A stretch of 64,000 bases of DNA, from assembly GCA_963736055.1 (NCBI GenBank), contig CAVTNM010000008.1, positions 124,001-188,000 on the forward strand, read 5' to 3'. Both the position numbers and the translations under genes were made by a program. This document shows positions 25,327-33,763 of the stretch, piece after piece. Every line of letters starts with the position of its first letter. Position 1 is the stretch's first letter. The DNA comes from AC-32 sp963736055 (lineage in GTDB: Bacteria; Actinomycetota; Thermoleophilia; Gaiellales; Gaiellaceae). The notes beneath the pieces are model-generated. The model worked only from the letters and a program-made list of their open reading frames with translations. It was not told where the DNA came from and did not search any database.

Positions 25327-26889
25327 GTGGCCAAGATGCTCTTCCGGCTGCCCGCTGCGGCCGGAGTGATCGACAACCCGGACCCCGAGGAGCTCAAGCA
25401 GCTCACGGCGAAGATGCCGAACGCCCGGCCGACCGGGTTCGGCAACCTGAACATCCAGACCGAGGTCGTCAACCGCTCGAAGGGCTCGACGTTCATCGTC
25501 ACCGACGAGCCCGACGGCCAGAACCAGGCGATCACGCTCGAGGAGGGCGAGCTCTGGGCCGCGCGCCAGGACGAGTACATCGCCGGGCAGGAGATGGTCG
25601 TGATCGACGGCTACATCGGCAACGACCCGGAGTTCCGCACCCCGGCGCGGCTGTACAGCGAGGCGGCCAACGCGAACATCGCCGGAATGCAGCAGCAGCT
25701 CTACTTCTCTCCGGCCGACGGCGAGGAGCTCGAGCCCGAGCTGACCGTGATCTACACGCCGAACCTGAAGGCCGAGGGCTATCCGGACGACCGGCTGATC
25801 GCCGTCGACCTCGAACAGGGCGTGACCCGGGTCCTCAACTCCGACTATTTCGGCGAGTCGAAGAAGGGCGGCCTGCGGATGTGGAACAAGCTCGTCTACG
25901 ACCGCGGCGGGATACCGCTGCACGCGGGCTGCAAGATCATCCCGACCGAGCGCGGCAAGCGCGTGGGCCTGATCGTCGGGCTCTCGGGAACCGGTAAGAC
26001 CACGACTACCTTCACGCGCCAGAACGGCTCCCTCCCGGTCCAGGACGACTTCGTCGCCTGGATGCCGAACGGCCGCGTCTACGCGACCGAGAACGGCTGC
26101 TTCGCGAAGACCTTCGGGCTCAACCCGGACGACGAACCGACGATCTACGGCGCCGTGACGCAGCCGAGGTCGTATCTCGAGAACGTCTCGCAGCACGGAG
26201 ACGAGGTGGACTTCTACGACACCAACTACACCTCGAACGGCCGCGCGACGTTCCCGTTCGAGGTGATCGAGGCCGCCTCCGCCGACGAGATCGAGGAGGC
26301 GCATTTCCTCCTGATCCTGAACAAGAACGAGAACATCGTCCCGGCCGTGGCGAGGCTCGAGGGGCCGCAGGCAGCGGCGTTCTTCATGCTCGGCGAGACC
26401 ACCGGCACGAGCGCCGGCGGCGCGGACGAGGCCGGCAAGTTCCTCCGGGTTCCCGGGACGAACCCGTTCTTCCCAATGCCGCATGACCTCCAAGGCAACC
26501 GCTTCCTGGAGCTGCTCGCGGAGCACCCGCTCGAGGTCTACCTGTTGAACACCGGCCGCGTGGGCGGGCCGGATAGTGACGAGCGCTCGCTCAAGGTGCG
26601 GATCAAGCACTCCTCCGCGATCGTGAAGGGCATCGCAGAGGGCACGATCGAGTGGGAGCGCGACCCCGACTTCGGCTACCTCGTCGCCGCGGCCGTGCCG
26701 GGGATCGACGAGCGCGAGATCCTCCAGCCGCGGCTGCTCTACGAACAGCAGGGCCGAGGCGAGGAATACCGTGCGCTCGTCGACCGCTTCAAGGCCGAGA
26801 CGAGCCGAGTTCCTGAGTGGATTCTCCAGCCTGAGCGACGAGATCGTCGCAGCCGTTTCGTAGGGAGACGGCTCGGAGGCGAGCGGTAG
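25327..26889 (+). CDS. pckA: Phosphoenolpyruvate carboxykinase (ATP)
   Basis: A 520-residue enzyme converting oxaloacetate and ATP to PEP, linking the TCA genes nearby with gluconeogenesis. Visible motifs are the kinase-2-like P-loop GLSGTGKTTTTF, the metal and oxaloacetate region RMWNKLVYDRGGIPLHAGCK, NLNIQTEVVNRSKGST and PVQDDFVAWMPNGRVYATEN. The ATP-type family is indicated by the P-loop and by NKNENIVPAVARL. The C-terminus has a basic extension (ERRDRRSRFVGRRL) that may be lineage-specific. Confidence 0.95.
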   Translation: MAKMLFRLPAAAGVIDNPDPEELKQLTAKMPNARPTGFGNLNIQTEVVNRSKGSTFIVTDEPDGQNQAITLEEGELWAARQDEYIAGQEMVVIDGYIGNDPEFRTPARLYSEAANANIAGMQQQLYFSPADGEELEPELTVIYTPNLKAEGYPDDRLIAVDLEQGVTRVLNSDYFGESKKGGLRMWNKLVYDRGGIPLHAGCKIIPTERGKRVGLIVGLSGTGKTTTTFTRQNGSLPVQDDFVAWMPNGRVYATENGCFAKTFGLNPDDEPTIYGAVTQPRSYLENVSQHGDEVDFYDTNYTSNGRATFPFEVIEAASADEIEEAHFLLILNKNENIVPAVARLEGPQAAAFFMLGETTGTSAGGADEAGKFLRVPGTNPFFPMPHDLQGNRFLELLAEHPLEVYLLNTGRVGGPDSDERSLKVRIKHSSAIVKGIAEGTIEWERDPDFGYLVAAAVPGIDEREILQPRLLYEQQGRGEEYRALVDRFKAETSRVPEWILQPERRDRRSRFVGRRLGGER

Positions 26890-26898
26890 CGGAATCCC

Positions 26899-27753
26899 GT
26901 GCCTGACGGCGAATGCTTCGCCGTGAATCGCGAGATCGACCGGTTTCTCGAAAGCCCTGCGCTCTCGGAGGCGACGCGGCGCGCCTACCGGGTCGACGTG
27001 CGCGAGTTCGCCGACTGGCTCGAGCGGCGCGGCACGCGCCTGCAGGACGTGGACGTGCGCGCTCTCGCCGACTACGCCGCCGAGCTCGGTCGCGCCCGGC
27101 CGCGCAAGCTCGCCCCGGCGACCATCGCGCGCAAGCTCGCCGCGGTCCGCGCCTTCCTGCGCCATGCGCTCGGCAAGGAGCGCGCGCCGGACGCCTCCTT
27201 CGCGCCGAGACGGCCGCTTCGACTGCCGGACGCGCCGCGGCCGGAGGAGGTCGACGGCGCGCTCGACTCGCTCGCTGGCGACGAGCCGCTCGCGATCCGA
27301 AACCGGACCCTCGTCGAGCTCGTCTACTCGGCCGGCCTGCGCTCGCAGGAGGCTGTCGACCTCGACCTCGCCGACGTCGACTTCGAGCAGGAGCTCGTGC
27401 ACGTGCGCGGCAAGGGCGGCAAGGAGCGCGTCGTCCCGCTGGGCGAAGAGGCCTCGCACGCACTCGCGGTCTACCTGCGTGACGTGCGCCCGCGGCTGGC
27501 GCGGGGCGCCGAGAACGCACTCTTCCTGTCCGTGAACGGCCGCCGGCTCGACACGAGCACCCTTCGGCGCCTGCTCCCCCACCCGCATCGACTACGGCAC
27601 GCCTTCGCGACGCACCTCCTGGAGGGCGGAGCCGACCTCCGCACGATCCAGGAGCTGCTGGGTCACAGCTCCCTCTCGACCACGCAGATGTACAGCCACG
27701 TCGACGCGCGCCGGCTGAGGAAGGTCTACGACAAGTCGCATCCGCGATCCTGA
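26899..27753 (+). CDS. xerC: Tyrosine recombinase, XerC/XerD type
   Basis: A 284-residue site-specific recombinase with an N-terminal SAM-like core-binding domain (FLESPALSEATRRAYRVDV). The catalytic domain shows Arg in SAGLRSQEAVDLDL, Lys in VRGKGGKERVVPLG, HRLRHAFATHLLEGGAD, the His in ELLGHSSLSTTQ and the Tyr in MYSHVD. Size and motifs fit XerC, which resolves chromosome dimers. A second, similar enzyme is encoded at 28768-29691, so assignment of C versus D rests on subtle features. Nine bases separate it from pckA. Confidence 0.88.
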   Translation: MPDGECFAVNREIDRFLESPALSEATRRAYRVDVREFADWLERRGTRLQDVDVRALADYAAELGRARPRKLAPATIARKLAAVRAFLRHALGKERAPDASFAPRRPLRLPDAPRPEEVDGALDSLAGDEPLAIRNRTLVELVYSAGLRSQEAVDLDLADVDFEQELVHVRGKGGKERVVPLGEEASHALAVYLRDVRPRLARGAENALFLSVNGRRLDTSTLRRLLPHPHRLRHAFATHLLEGGADLRTIQELLGHSSLSTTQMYSHVDARRLRKVYDKSHPRS

Positions 27754-27758
27754 ATCCT

Positions 27759-27774
27759 GTGATATTTTTATCAC
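27759..27774. promoter_or_regulatory. ArsR-type operator palindrome
   Basis: GTGATATTTTTATCAC is a perfect palindrome (GTGATA-TTTT-TATCAC), strikingly AT-rich for this genome. It ends 3 bases before the ATG of the ArsR-family gene and contains a -10-like TATTTT. ArsR regulators commonly bind such a site to repress their own operon. Confidence 0.65.
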
Positions 27775-27777
27775 GTA

Positions 27778-28113
27778 ATGGAGGATGCCAAGATCTGGAA
27801 GGCGCTCGGCTCGCCTCATCGCCGAGCACTGCTCGACGCGCTCCGTGACGGCCCGAGGACGACGACCGCGCTCTGCGAGGTGCTCCCTCAGCACTCGCGC
27901 TTTGCGGTCATGCAGCACCTGAGCGTCCTGGAGCGAGCAGGCGTCGTGCTCGTCCGCCGGGAGGGGCGCGAGCGCTGGAACGAGCTGAATGCCGTCCCGA
28001 TCCAGCGCGAGCTGGAGCGGTGGCTGAACAGCTTCCAGCAGACCAGCGCCTCGCACCTGCTGGCCTTCGAGCGCCACCTGGAGGCATCCTCGTCGACGAA
28101 GGAGGAGCAGTGA
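27778..28113 (+). CDS. ArsR-family winged-helix regulator
   Basis: A 111-residue protein with a winged helix: KIWKALGSPHRRALLDALRD, the recognition helix around TTALCEVLPQHSRFAVMQHL, and the wing VVLVRREGRERWNEL. It lacks the ELCVC metal-sensing motif, so it is more like the non-metal ArsR members paired with SRPBCC proteins. The ATG overlaps nothing upstream but sits 3 bases after a perfect operator-like palindrome. The stop overlaps the next start as TGATG. Confidence 0.9.
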   Translation: MEDAKIWKALGSPHRRALLDALRDGPRTTTALCEVLPQHSRFAVMQHLSVLERAGVVLVRREGRERWNELNAVPIQRELERWLNSFQQTSASHLLAFERHLEASSSTKEEQ

Positions 28114-28574
28114 TGCACCCGGTCCGGCACATCGAGTTCACGAACGAGCTGCGCTTCGAGCGCGCACGCGACGAAGTGTTCGAGGCCTTTCTCGAGACCG
28201 AGAAGTGGTTCCAGATCAACTACGGCCAGAAGCGCTTGCGCCGCGTAGTCAACGACCGCCGCGTGGGCGGGCAGATCTACGAGGACTGGGGCGACGGCGC
28301 CGGAAAGCTGTACGGGACGATCGGCTGGTGGGAACCGCCGTCGGGCTACTCGCAGACGAGCCACATGCTCGGCAAGGGAATCACGCTGACCCATAGCTAC
28401 GAGTTCGTCGAAGACGGCGACGGAACAGTGCTGCGACACGAGTTCAGCGCCTTCGGGCCGATCTCGGAGGAGATGGCCGCGGGGATCGAGGGACACGCTT
28501 CGCTCGCGACGTTCGAGCCACAGCTCCGGGCCTGGATCGAGCAAGGCGAGACGATTCCGCCGCCGGAGCTCTGA
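28113..28574 (+). CDS. SRPBCC/AHSA1-like ligand-binding protein
   Basis: A 153-residue START-like protein: IEFTNELRFERARDEVFEAF at the start, VGGQIYEDWGDGAGKLYGTI in the beta sheet, and a C-terminal long helix (FEPQLRAWIEQGE). It is translationally coupled to the ArsR regulator, the usual arrangement in which the SRPBCC protein is the controlled partner. The ligand is unknown. The cavity-lining residues are hydrophobic, consistent with a lipid-like or aromatic ligand. Confidence 0.87.
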   Translation: MHPVRHIEFTNELRFERARDEVFEAFLETEKWFQINYGQKRLRRVVNDRRVGGQIYEDWGDGAGKLYGTIGWWEPPSGYSQTSHMLGKGITLTHSYEFVEDGDGTVLRHEFSAFGPISEEMAAGIEGHASLATFEPQLRAWIEQGETIPPPEL

Positions 28575-28767
28575 TCCGCGCTTCCAGGGGCTCTGAAGGT
28601 TCACCCGCGAGAAACGGGTGCCCACCACTCCCGCCCTCCTACAGGCTATTGCTGAATCTGTGACGTGTCCGTGCCTGCTCTGTGCCGGAGCAGTGCCGGT
28701 CGTCCCACAGGCACGTGAGCCTGCGCGAAGAGGCGTCTGGTCGCCGGAGGCGAAGGAAGAACGTCCG

Positions 28768-29691
28768 ATGGCGACGCCGCGGCCCGATCCGGCTGCTTCC
28801 GATCCCGAGGTCGAGGGCTTCCTCGCGCTGCTCGCCGCGCGACGAGCACCCAAGACCGTGGACGCGTACCGACGCGACCTGCGCGCGCTGGGAGACTGGC
28901 TGGGCGGACCGCCGTCGAAGGCGACGAACGAGGATCTCGAGCGCTGGCTCGCCGAGCTGCGCGCGGCGGGCCTGTCGCCTGCGACGATCGCGCGCCGAGT
29001 CGCCGCCGTCCGCTCGTTCTTTCGCCACCTCGTCCTGCTCGGCGCGCGTGCAGATAGCCCGGCCGCTGCGCTCGAGCTCCCGCGGCGGCGCAGACGCCTC
29101 CCGCGGACCCTGTCGCCGGCGGAGGCCCAGCGGCTGATCGAAGCGGCGTCGGGGTCGACTCCCCGGCTGATGCGCGACCGCGCCCTCGTGGAGCTCCTGT
29201 ACGGCGCAGGCCTCCGAGTGAGCGAGGCGGTCGGGCTGGACAAGGCGGGCGTCGACCTGGAGCGGCGCGTCGTGCGCTGCACCGGGAAGGGCGGCAAGGA
29301 ACGGGTCGTGCCCGTCGGCCGGCACGCGGTCGAGGCTCTTCGCCGCTACCTGGCGCACGGCCGCCCGTATCTGGACCGACGCCATCGGCCGGAGTTGTTC
29401 CTCAACGCCCAGGGAGGCGGGCTCACGCGAGCCGGCGCGTTTCTGATCCTGCGCCGCCTAGCCAGCCGCGCTGGACTGGAGCCCGAGCGCGTGCATCCGC
29501 ATCTGCTCCGCCATTCGTTCGCCACCCACCTGCTCGAGGGAGGAGCCGATCTGCGCAGCGTCCAGGAGATGCTCGGCCACGCTGATCTCGGAACGACCGA
29601 GCTCTACACCCATGTCTCCGACCGTCGTCGCCGCGACGTCTACTTCCGCAGCCATCCACACGCGCGCCGGCGCCGTGTTTCGGGTTCCTGA
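28768..29691 (+). CDS. xerD: Tyrosine recombinase, XerD/XerC type
   Basis: A 307-residue recombinase. The core-binding domain contains FLALLAARRAPKTVDAYRRD. The catalytic residues are Arg in YGAGLRVSEAVGLD, Lys in CTGKGGKERVVPVG, LLRHSFATHLLEGGADLRSV, the His in MLGHADLGTTEL and the Tyr in LYTHVS. I chose ATG 28768 because AGGAAG lies 8 bases upstream, and the longer in-frame extension is low-complexity. With the enzyme at 26899-27753 it probably forms the XerC/XerD pair, but the two being adjacent is unusual. Confidence 0.87.
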   Translation: MATPRPDPAASDPEVEGFLALLAARRAPKTVDAYRRDLRALGDWLGGPPSKATNEDLERWLAELRAAGLSPATIARRVAAVRSFFRHLVLLGARADSPAAALELPRRRRRLPRTLSPAEAQRLIEAASGSTPRLMRDRALVELLYGAGLRVSEAVGLDKAGVDLERRVVRCTGKGGKERVVPVGRHAVEALRRYLAHGRPYLDRRHRPELFLNAQGGGLTRAGAFLILRRLASRAGLEPERVHPHLLRHSFATHLLEGGADLRSVQEMLGHADLGTTELYTHVSDRRRRDVYFRSHPHARRRRVSGS

Positions 29692-29713
29692 GGAGCAGGA
29701 ATCAAGGGGACCG

Positions 29714-29881
29714 ATGACCCCTGGACCGCACCTCGCATTGCTGATCGTGTCGACGGCCGGCGTGGGCCTCTGGATGTCCCTTGCAGGAATGCACAAGAGC
29801 GCCCTCGAGTGGAAGCGCCGCCGCCGAATCTGTCCTTCGTGCGGCCACGAGCTGCGCGGCCGGCACTGCGCCTGCGGCTAG
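29714..29881 (+). CDS. Small membrane protein with zinc ribbon
   Basis: A 55-residue product with one N-terminal membrane helix (LALLIVSTAGVGLWMSLAGM), a basic stretch (KRRRR) and a C-terminal zinc-ribbon pattern CPSCGHELRGRHCACG. AGGGGACCG just upstream can act as a ribosome site. The TAG stop interlocks with the stop of the convergent HEAT-repeat gene. Function unknown; the topology puts the metal site in the cytoplasm. Confidence 0.7.
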   Translation: MTPGPHLALLIVSTAGVGLWMSLAGMHKSALEWKRRRRICPSCGHELRGRHCACG

Positions 29882-30375
29882 CGAGTCCTCGCCTTCTTCT
29901 CCAGCCCCGCGGCGACCTTGGCGGCGGTCTGCCTGACGTCACGCTCCAGCCCGTCCTCCTCGGCGATGCCCTGGAGGAGCACGATCGTGTCGCGCTGCGG
30001 CGAGCCGTTGCGCAGCGAAAGGATCGCCAGACGCCGGACCGCGGCGTTGTCGTCGGCGTTGGCAAGCGTGTGCAGGAGCGGCCGCACCGAGTTCACCGCC
30101 CGCGGGTGGTCCCGCGAGAGCAGCTCGAGAGAAAGGAGCGCCGATCCTCGGCATGCCGGGCTGGGGTCCTCGAGCCCGCGGCGGAGCAGTTCCTCCTTCT
30201 GGCGGAACCGGAACTGGCCCACGGCGCGGTAGGCGGCGGCGCGCTCGAGATGGTCGGTCGAGCGGGCGGCGGCCTCCAGCTCCTCAGCCCACGCCGCGCG
30301 CAGCTTCGCAAGGTCGCGCTCGTTCCCACTCTCGGCAAGAGCGTTTGCCTCGACGCCGGCTTCTGCCAGGCTCAA
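29878..30375 (-). CDS. HEAT-repeat protein of unknown function
   Basis: A 165-residue, all-helical, soluble protein. Repeated helical pairs are visible: ERAAAYRAVGQFRFRQKEEL, DPSPACRGSALLSLELLSRD and DDNAAVRRLAILSLRNGSPQ. These match HEAT/PBS-lyase-type repeats, which form scaffolds for protein binding. The TTG start overlaps the citrate synthase stop as TTGA, so it is co-translated with that enzyme. Any role in TCA-enzyme assembly is speculation. Confidence 0.72.
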   Translation of the reverse strand: MSLAEAGVEANALAESGNERDLAKLRAAWAEELEAAARSTDHLERAAAYRAVGQFRFRQKEELLRRGLEDPSPACRGSALLSLELLSRDHPRAVNSVRPLLHTLANADDNAAVRRLAILSLRNGSPQRDTIVLLQGIAEEDGLERDVRQTAAKVAAGLEKKARTR

Positions 30376-31475
30376 CTCGGGACTGGTGTTCCGTCGACGG
30401 CTGAGGCAGGCCGCTCGGCGGGCCCCACGTACTGCGCCGACGGCCGAATCAGACGGCCGGTGCGCTTTTCTTCGAGGATATGCGCCGACCAGCCGGCCAC
30501 GCGGGCGCAGGCGAACATCGCCGGGGTGAGGTCGTGCGGAATGTCGGCGACGTCCAGCACGACCGCCGACCAGAACTCGACGTTCGTCTCGAGTGGGCGA
30601 TCCGGCTTGTACTCGCGCAGCGCGGCCAGGGCCACGCGCTCGAGCTCCTCGGCGACCTCGAAGCGAGGCGAGTCGAGCTCCTGCGCGGTCCGCCTCAAGA
30701 GCCGCGCCCTCGGATCCTCGGCCCGGTACACGCGGTGGCCGAAACCCATGATCCGCTCGTGCCGCTGCAGGAGGTCTCGCACGTAGCCCTCCGGGTCGTG
30801 CGTACGCGCGACCTCATCGAGCATCGGCAACACCCGCGCCGGCGCGCCGCCGTGAAGCGGCCCGGAAAGCGCACCGACGGCTCCCGACATCGCCGCGCCC
30901 GTGTCCGCGCCGGTCGAGGCGATTATCCGCGCGGTGAAGGTCGAGGCGTTGAGCCCGTGCTCGGCGGTGCAGATCCAGTAGGTGTCGATCGCCTTGGCGT
31001 GCTTCGGATCGGCCTCCCCGCGCCAGCGGAGCAGGAACTTCTCGGCGGCGGTCTCGCCCTGGGCAACCTCGTCGTCGGGCACACGATCGGCCCTGCCGTC
31101 CGCGACACGCGCAGACTCGGCGACGATCGCGATCATCTGCGGAGAGAGCCGCGCGAGATCGTCCCGGGCCTCCTCTGCCGAGATGTCGACGAGCTTCCGC
31201 AGCGACCACTCGCTCGAGAGCCGTGCCGTCTCGGCCTGCAGGTCCGACGGGGCATTGCCGCTCAGGTGCTTGGGCTGGTACGGCTCCGGGTCCGGCATGC
31301 CCGGCTCGAAGTGCTCGTCGACGAGCAGGCCCCAGACCTGCTCGTAGTGATACGCACCCACCAGCTCCTCGATGTCGACCCCGCGATACCGAAGAGCGCC
31401 TCCCTCGCGGTCGGGCTCCGCGATCTGCGTCTGGAAGGCGACGACCCCTTCGAGCCCCGGCTTGAACTCGTTCAC
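30372..31475 (-). CDS. gltA: Citrate synthase
   Basis: A 367-residue type I-like citrate synthase that condenses oxaloacetate and acetyl-CoA. Active-site regions are AEHGLNASTFTARI (His), LSGPLHGGAPARVL, MGFGHRVYRAEDPRA (His) and NVEFWSAVVLD (region of the catalytic Asp), ending with RLIRPSAQYVGP. The length fits the short bacterial form; 2-methylcitrate synthase is the alternative. The GTG start is only 38 bases from the divergent isocitrate dehydrogenase start. Confidence 0.93.
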   Translation of the reverse strand: MNEFKPGLEGVVAFQTQIAEPDREGGALRYRGVDIEELVGAYHYEQVWGLLVDEHFEPGMPDPEPYQPKHLSGNAPSDLQAETARLSSEWSLRKLVDISAEEARDDLARLSPQMIAIVAESARVADGRADRVPDDEVAQGETAAEKFLLRWRGEADPKHAKAIDTYWICTAEHGLNASTFTARIIASTGADTGAAMSGAVGALSGPLHGGAPARVLPMLDEVARTHDPEGYVRDLLQRHERIMGFGHRVYRAEDPRARLLRRTAQELDSPRFEVAEELERVALAALREYKPDRPLETNVEFWSAVVLDVADIPHDLTPAMFACARVAGWSAHILEEKRTGRLIRPSAQYVGPAERPASAVDGTPVPS

Positions 31476-31482
31476 GGCCGGA

Positions 31483-31488
31483 AATCTA
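31483..31488 (-). promoter_or_regulatory. Leaderless -10 box (TAGATT) for gltA
   Basis: On the reverse strand TAGATT ends 7 bases before the citrate synthase GTG. It lies back to back with the box for icd in a 38-base divergent promoter region. Confidence 0.5.
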
Positions 31489-31499
31489 CAGGCCTCCGC

Positions 31500-31505
31500 T
31501 AGAGT
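31500..31505 (+). promoter_or_regulatory. Leaderless -10 box (TAGAGT) for icd
   Basis: TAGAGT ends 8 bases before the GTG start of the isocitrate dehydrogenase gene; there is no Shine-Dalgarno sequence. Confidence 0.5.
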
Positions 31506-31513
31506 CCTGCGCC

Positions 31514-32602
31514 GTGGCCCACGAGGTGACCCTGATCCCCGGAGACGGCACCGGCCCAGAGCTCACGGAGGCGACCCGACGCGTGCTCGAGGCCACCGGT
31601 GTCAGCTTCGACTGGGACGTCCACGACGCAGGAGCCGACGTGATGGAGGCCTACGGCGGCAACCCGCTCCCCGACCAGGTGCTGGACTCGATCAAGCGCA
31701 CCGGGGTCGCGCTGAAAGGCCCGATCACCACGCCCGTCGGCGGCGGCTTCCGCTCGGTCAACGTCACGCTGCGCAAGACGCTCGACCTCTACGGCCAGGT
31801 GCGCCCTTGCAAGAGCTACCACGGCGTGCGCTCACGCTACGAGAACGTCGACCTGATCATCGTGCGCGAGGCGACCGAGGACCTCTACGCCGGGATCGAG
31901 TTCGAGGAGGGCTCCAACCACGCAGCCGAGCTCGCCGACTGGCTCGAGGCGCACGGCGGGCACGTGCCTCCCAACTCGGGGATCTCGATCAAGCCGCTGT
32001 CGGTCCAGGGCAGCCGCCGGATCGTCGAGTTCGCCTTCGACTACGCGCGCCGGAACGGCCGCCGCAAGGTCACCGCCGTGCACAAGGCGAACATCATGAA
32101 GTTCTCGGACGGGCTCTTCCTGCGGGTGGCGCGCGAAGTGGCGGAGGAGAATCCGGATCTCGAGTTCGAGGACCGGATCGTGGACAACCTCTGCATGCAG
32201 CTCGTGCAGCGGCCCGAGGAGTACGACGTGCTCGTGCTGCCCAATCTCTACGGCGACATCGTCTCCGACCTCGCCGCGGGGCTCATCGGCGGGCTCGGCC
32301 TGGCGCCCGGCGCGAACTTCGGGACCCACGCCGCCGTCTTCGAGCCCACGCACGGCTCCGCGCCGAAGTACACGGGGCAGAACAAGGTCAATCCGATGGC
32401 GATGATGCTCTCCGGGATGCTCATGCTCCGCCACCTCGAGGAGACCGATGCTGCCGACCGGCTCGAGAGCGCGATCGCGGACGTGATCCGCGCGGGCGAC
32501 AGGGTCACTTACGACATGAAACCTTCGCGCGACGACCCGACCGCCGTCGGCACGAGCGACGTTGCCGACGCGATCATCGACGCTATGGGAGCGCGGGTCT
32601 GA
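31514..32602 (+). CDS. icd: Isocitrate/isopropylmalate dehydrogenase family, probably NAD-type isocitrate dehydrogenase
   Basis: A 362-residue beta-decarboxylating dehydrogenase. It has VTLIPGDGTGPELTEATRRV at the start, the substrate motif SVNVTLRKTLDLYGQVRP, IIVREATEDLYAGIE, KVTAVHKANIMKFSDGLF and the metal-binding YDVLVLPNLYGDIVSDLAAG. The Ser in RSVN and the genomic position between citrate synthase and malate dehydrogenase argue for isocitrate over isopropylmalate as substrate. It overlaps the mdh start. Confidence 0.88.
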   Translation: MAHEVTLIPGDGTGPELTEATRRVLEATGVSFDWDVHDAGADVMEAYGGNPLPDQVLDSIKRTGVALKGPITTPVGGGFRSVNVTLRKTLDLYGQVRPCKSYHGVRSRYENVDLIIVREATEDLYAGIEFEEGSNHAAELADWLEAHGGHVPPNSGISIKPLSVQGSRRIVEFAFDYARRNGRRKVTAVHKANIMKFSDGLFLRVAREVAEENPDLEFEDRIVDNLCMQLVQRPEEYDVLVLPNLYGDIVSDLAAGLIGGLGLAPGANFGTHAAVFEPTHGSAPKYTGQNKVNPMAMMLSGMLMLRHLEETDAADRLESAIADVIRAGDRVTYDMKPSRDDPTAVGTSDVADAIIDAMGARV

Positions 32603-33534
32603 GCGCTCGGAGCAAGGTGACCGTGGTCGGGGCCGGGAACGTCGGCGCAACCTGCGCACAGGTGCTCGCCCTGCGGGATTACGCCGACGTCGTGCTCGTC
32701 GACATCAAGGAGAACCTGCCGCAGGGCAAGGCTCTCGACATCGATCAGATGGGCGCTGTTCTCGGGTACGAGCCCAGCGTCGTCGGCTCGAACGGGTATG
32801 AGGAGACCGCCGGGTCCGAGGTGGTCGTGATCACGGCCGGGTTGCCGCGCTCTCCGGGGATGAGCCGTGACGACCTCGTGACCACGAACGAGAAGATCGT
32901 CGGTTCCGTGACCGAGCAGGTCGTGGGCCGGTCGCCCGACGCGGTGCTGATCGTGGTCTCGAACCCACTCGACGCGATGTGCCACGTGGCAAAGAGCGTC
33001 TCGGGCTGGCCGAAGGAGCGGGTCTTCGGCATGGCCGGCATCCTCGACACGGCTCGGTTCTCGACCTTCATCGCCTGGGAGACCGGCGCATCGCTCAAGG
33101 ACGTGACGGCGATGGTGCTGGGGGGGCACGGCGACCAGATGGTGCCGGTCGTCTCGGCAACGAGCGTCGGCGGAGTGCCGCTGCGCAAGCTCGTATCGGA
33201 GGACCGGATCCAGGCGATGGTCGAGCGCACGGCCAAGGGCGGCGGCGAGATCGTCGAGCTCCTCGGCACGTCGGCCTGGTACGCACCCGGGGCAGCCGCA
33301 GCGCAGATGGTCGATGCGGTCGTGCTCGACGAGCATCGGGTCCTGCCGTGCACCGCCTACCTCGATGGCGAGTACGGGATCGAGGGCCTCTATATGGGCG
33401 TGCCGGTCAAGCTCGGCGCAGGTGGCATCGAGGAGATTCTCGAGCTCGAGCTGGGTGAGGACGAGCGCCAGGCCCTGGACGCATCGGCCGAGGCGGTCCG
33501 TGAGGTAGTCGGCGTCCTCGGCAGCGCCGCCTGA
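32599..33534 (+). CDS. mdh: Malate dehydrogenase (LDH-like type)
   Basis: A 311-residue NAD enzyme oxidising malate. It has the Rossmann start KVTVVGAGNVGATCAQVLAL with Asp in VVLVDIKENLPQGK. Substrate motifs follow: the arginine-containing loop GLPRSPGMSRDDL, VSNPLDAMCHVA, MAGILDTARFSTFIAWE and active-site His in VLGGHGDQMVPV. No ATG lies near the homologous start. CTG at 32599 overlaps the icd stop as CTGA and gives SARSKVTVVGAG, while GTG 32617 would cut off those residues; I prefer CTG. Confidence 0.93.
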   Translation: MSARSKVTVVGAGNVGATCAQVLALRDYADVVLVDIKENLPQGKALDIDQMGAVLGYEPSVVGSNGYEETAGSEVVVITAGLPRSPGMSRDDLVTTNEKIVGSVTEQVVGRSPDAVLIVVSNPLDAMCHVAKSVSGWPKERVFGMAGILDTARFSTFIAWETGASLKDVTAMVLGGHGDQMVPVVSATSVGGVPLRKLVSEDRIQAMVERTAKGGGEIVELLGTSAWYAPGAAAAQMVDAVVLDEHRVLPCTAYLDGEYGIEGLYMGVPVKLGAGGIEEILELELGEDERQALDASAEAVREVVGVLGSAA

Positions 33535-33763
33535 GCCGGGGCCGGCGGATGGTGACCTCTGCTTCGAGCGCCTCGTGTAGCTGCCCAGCCGGTCCGCCGG
33601 CAGACGCCGAGATCCTAGTCGGCCTCTCGACGAGTAGGAACACACTCGACACGACCTGGGCACGGACACGCGCGAGCCGCGCCAGTACGCTGACGGCGGG
33701 AGGCGGGCGGTCCTCACACCCCACCCGGGCGGGGACGCGCGTGTGCATATACGCGGTGGCGGC

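Noticed and set aside
24775..27588. A 937-codon open frame on the minus strand opposite pckA and a recombinase
   Set aside because: It is arginine- and valine-rich with no domain and mirrors the strong plus-strand codon bias. Only its last part (the four-helix protein below 25296) has protein-like features.
28603..28619. Small hairpin ACCCG-loop-CGGGT between the SRPBCC and recombinase genes
   Set aside because: Five pairs only and no T-run; could occur by chance in GC-rich DNA.
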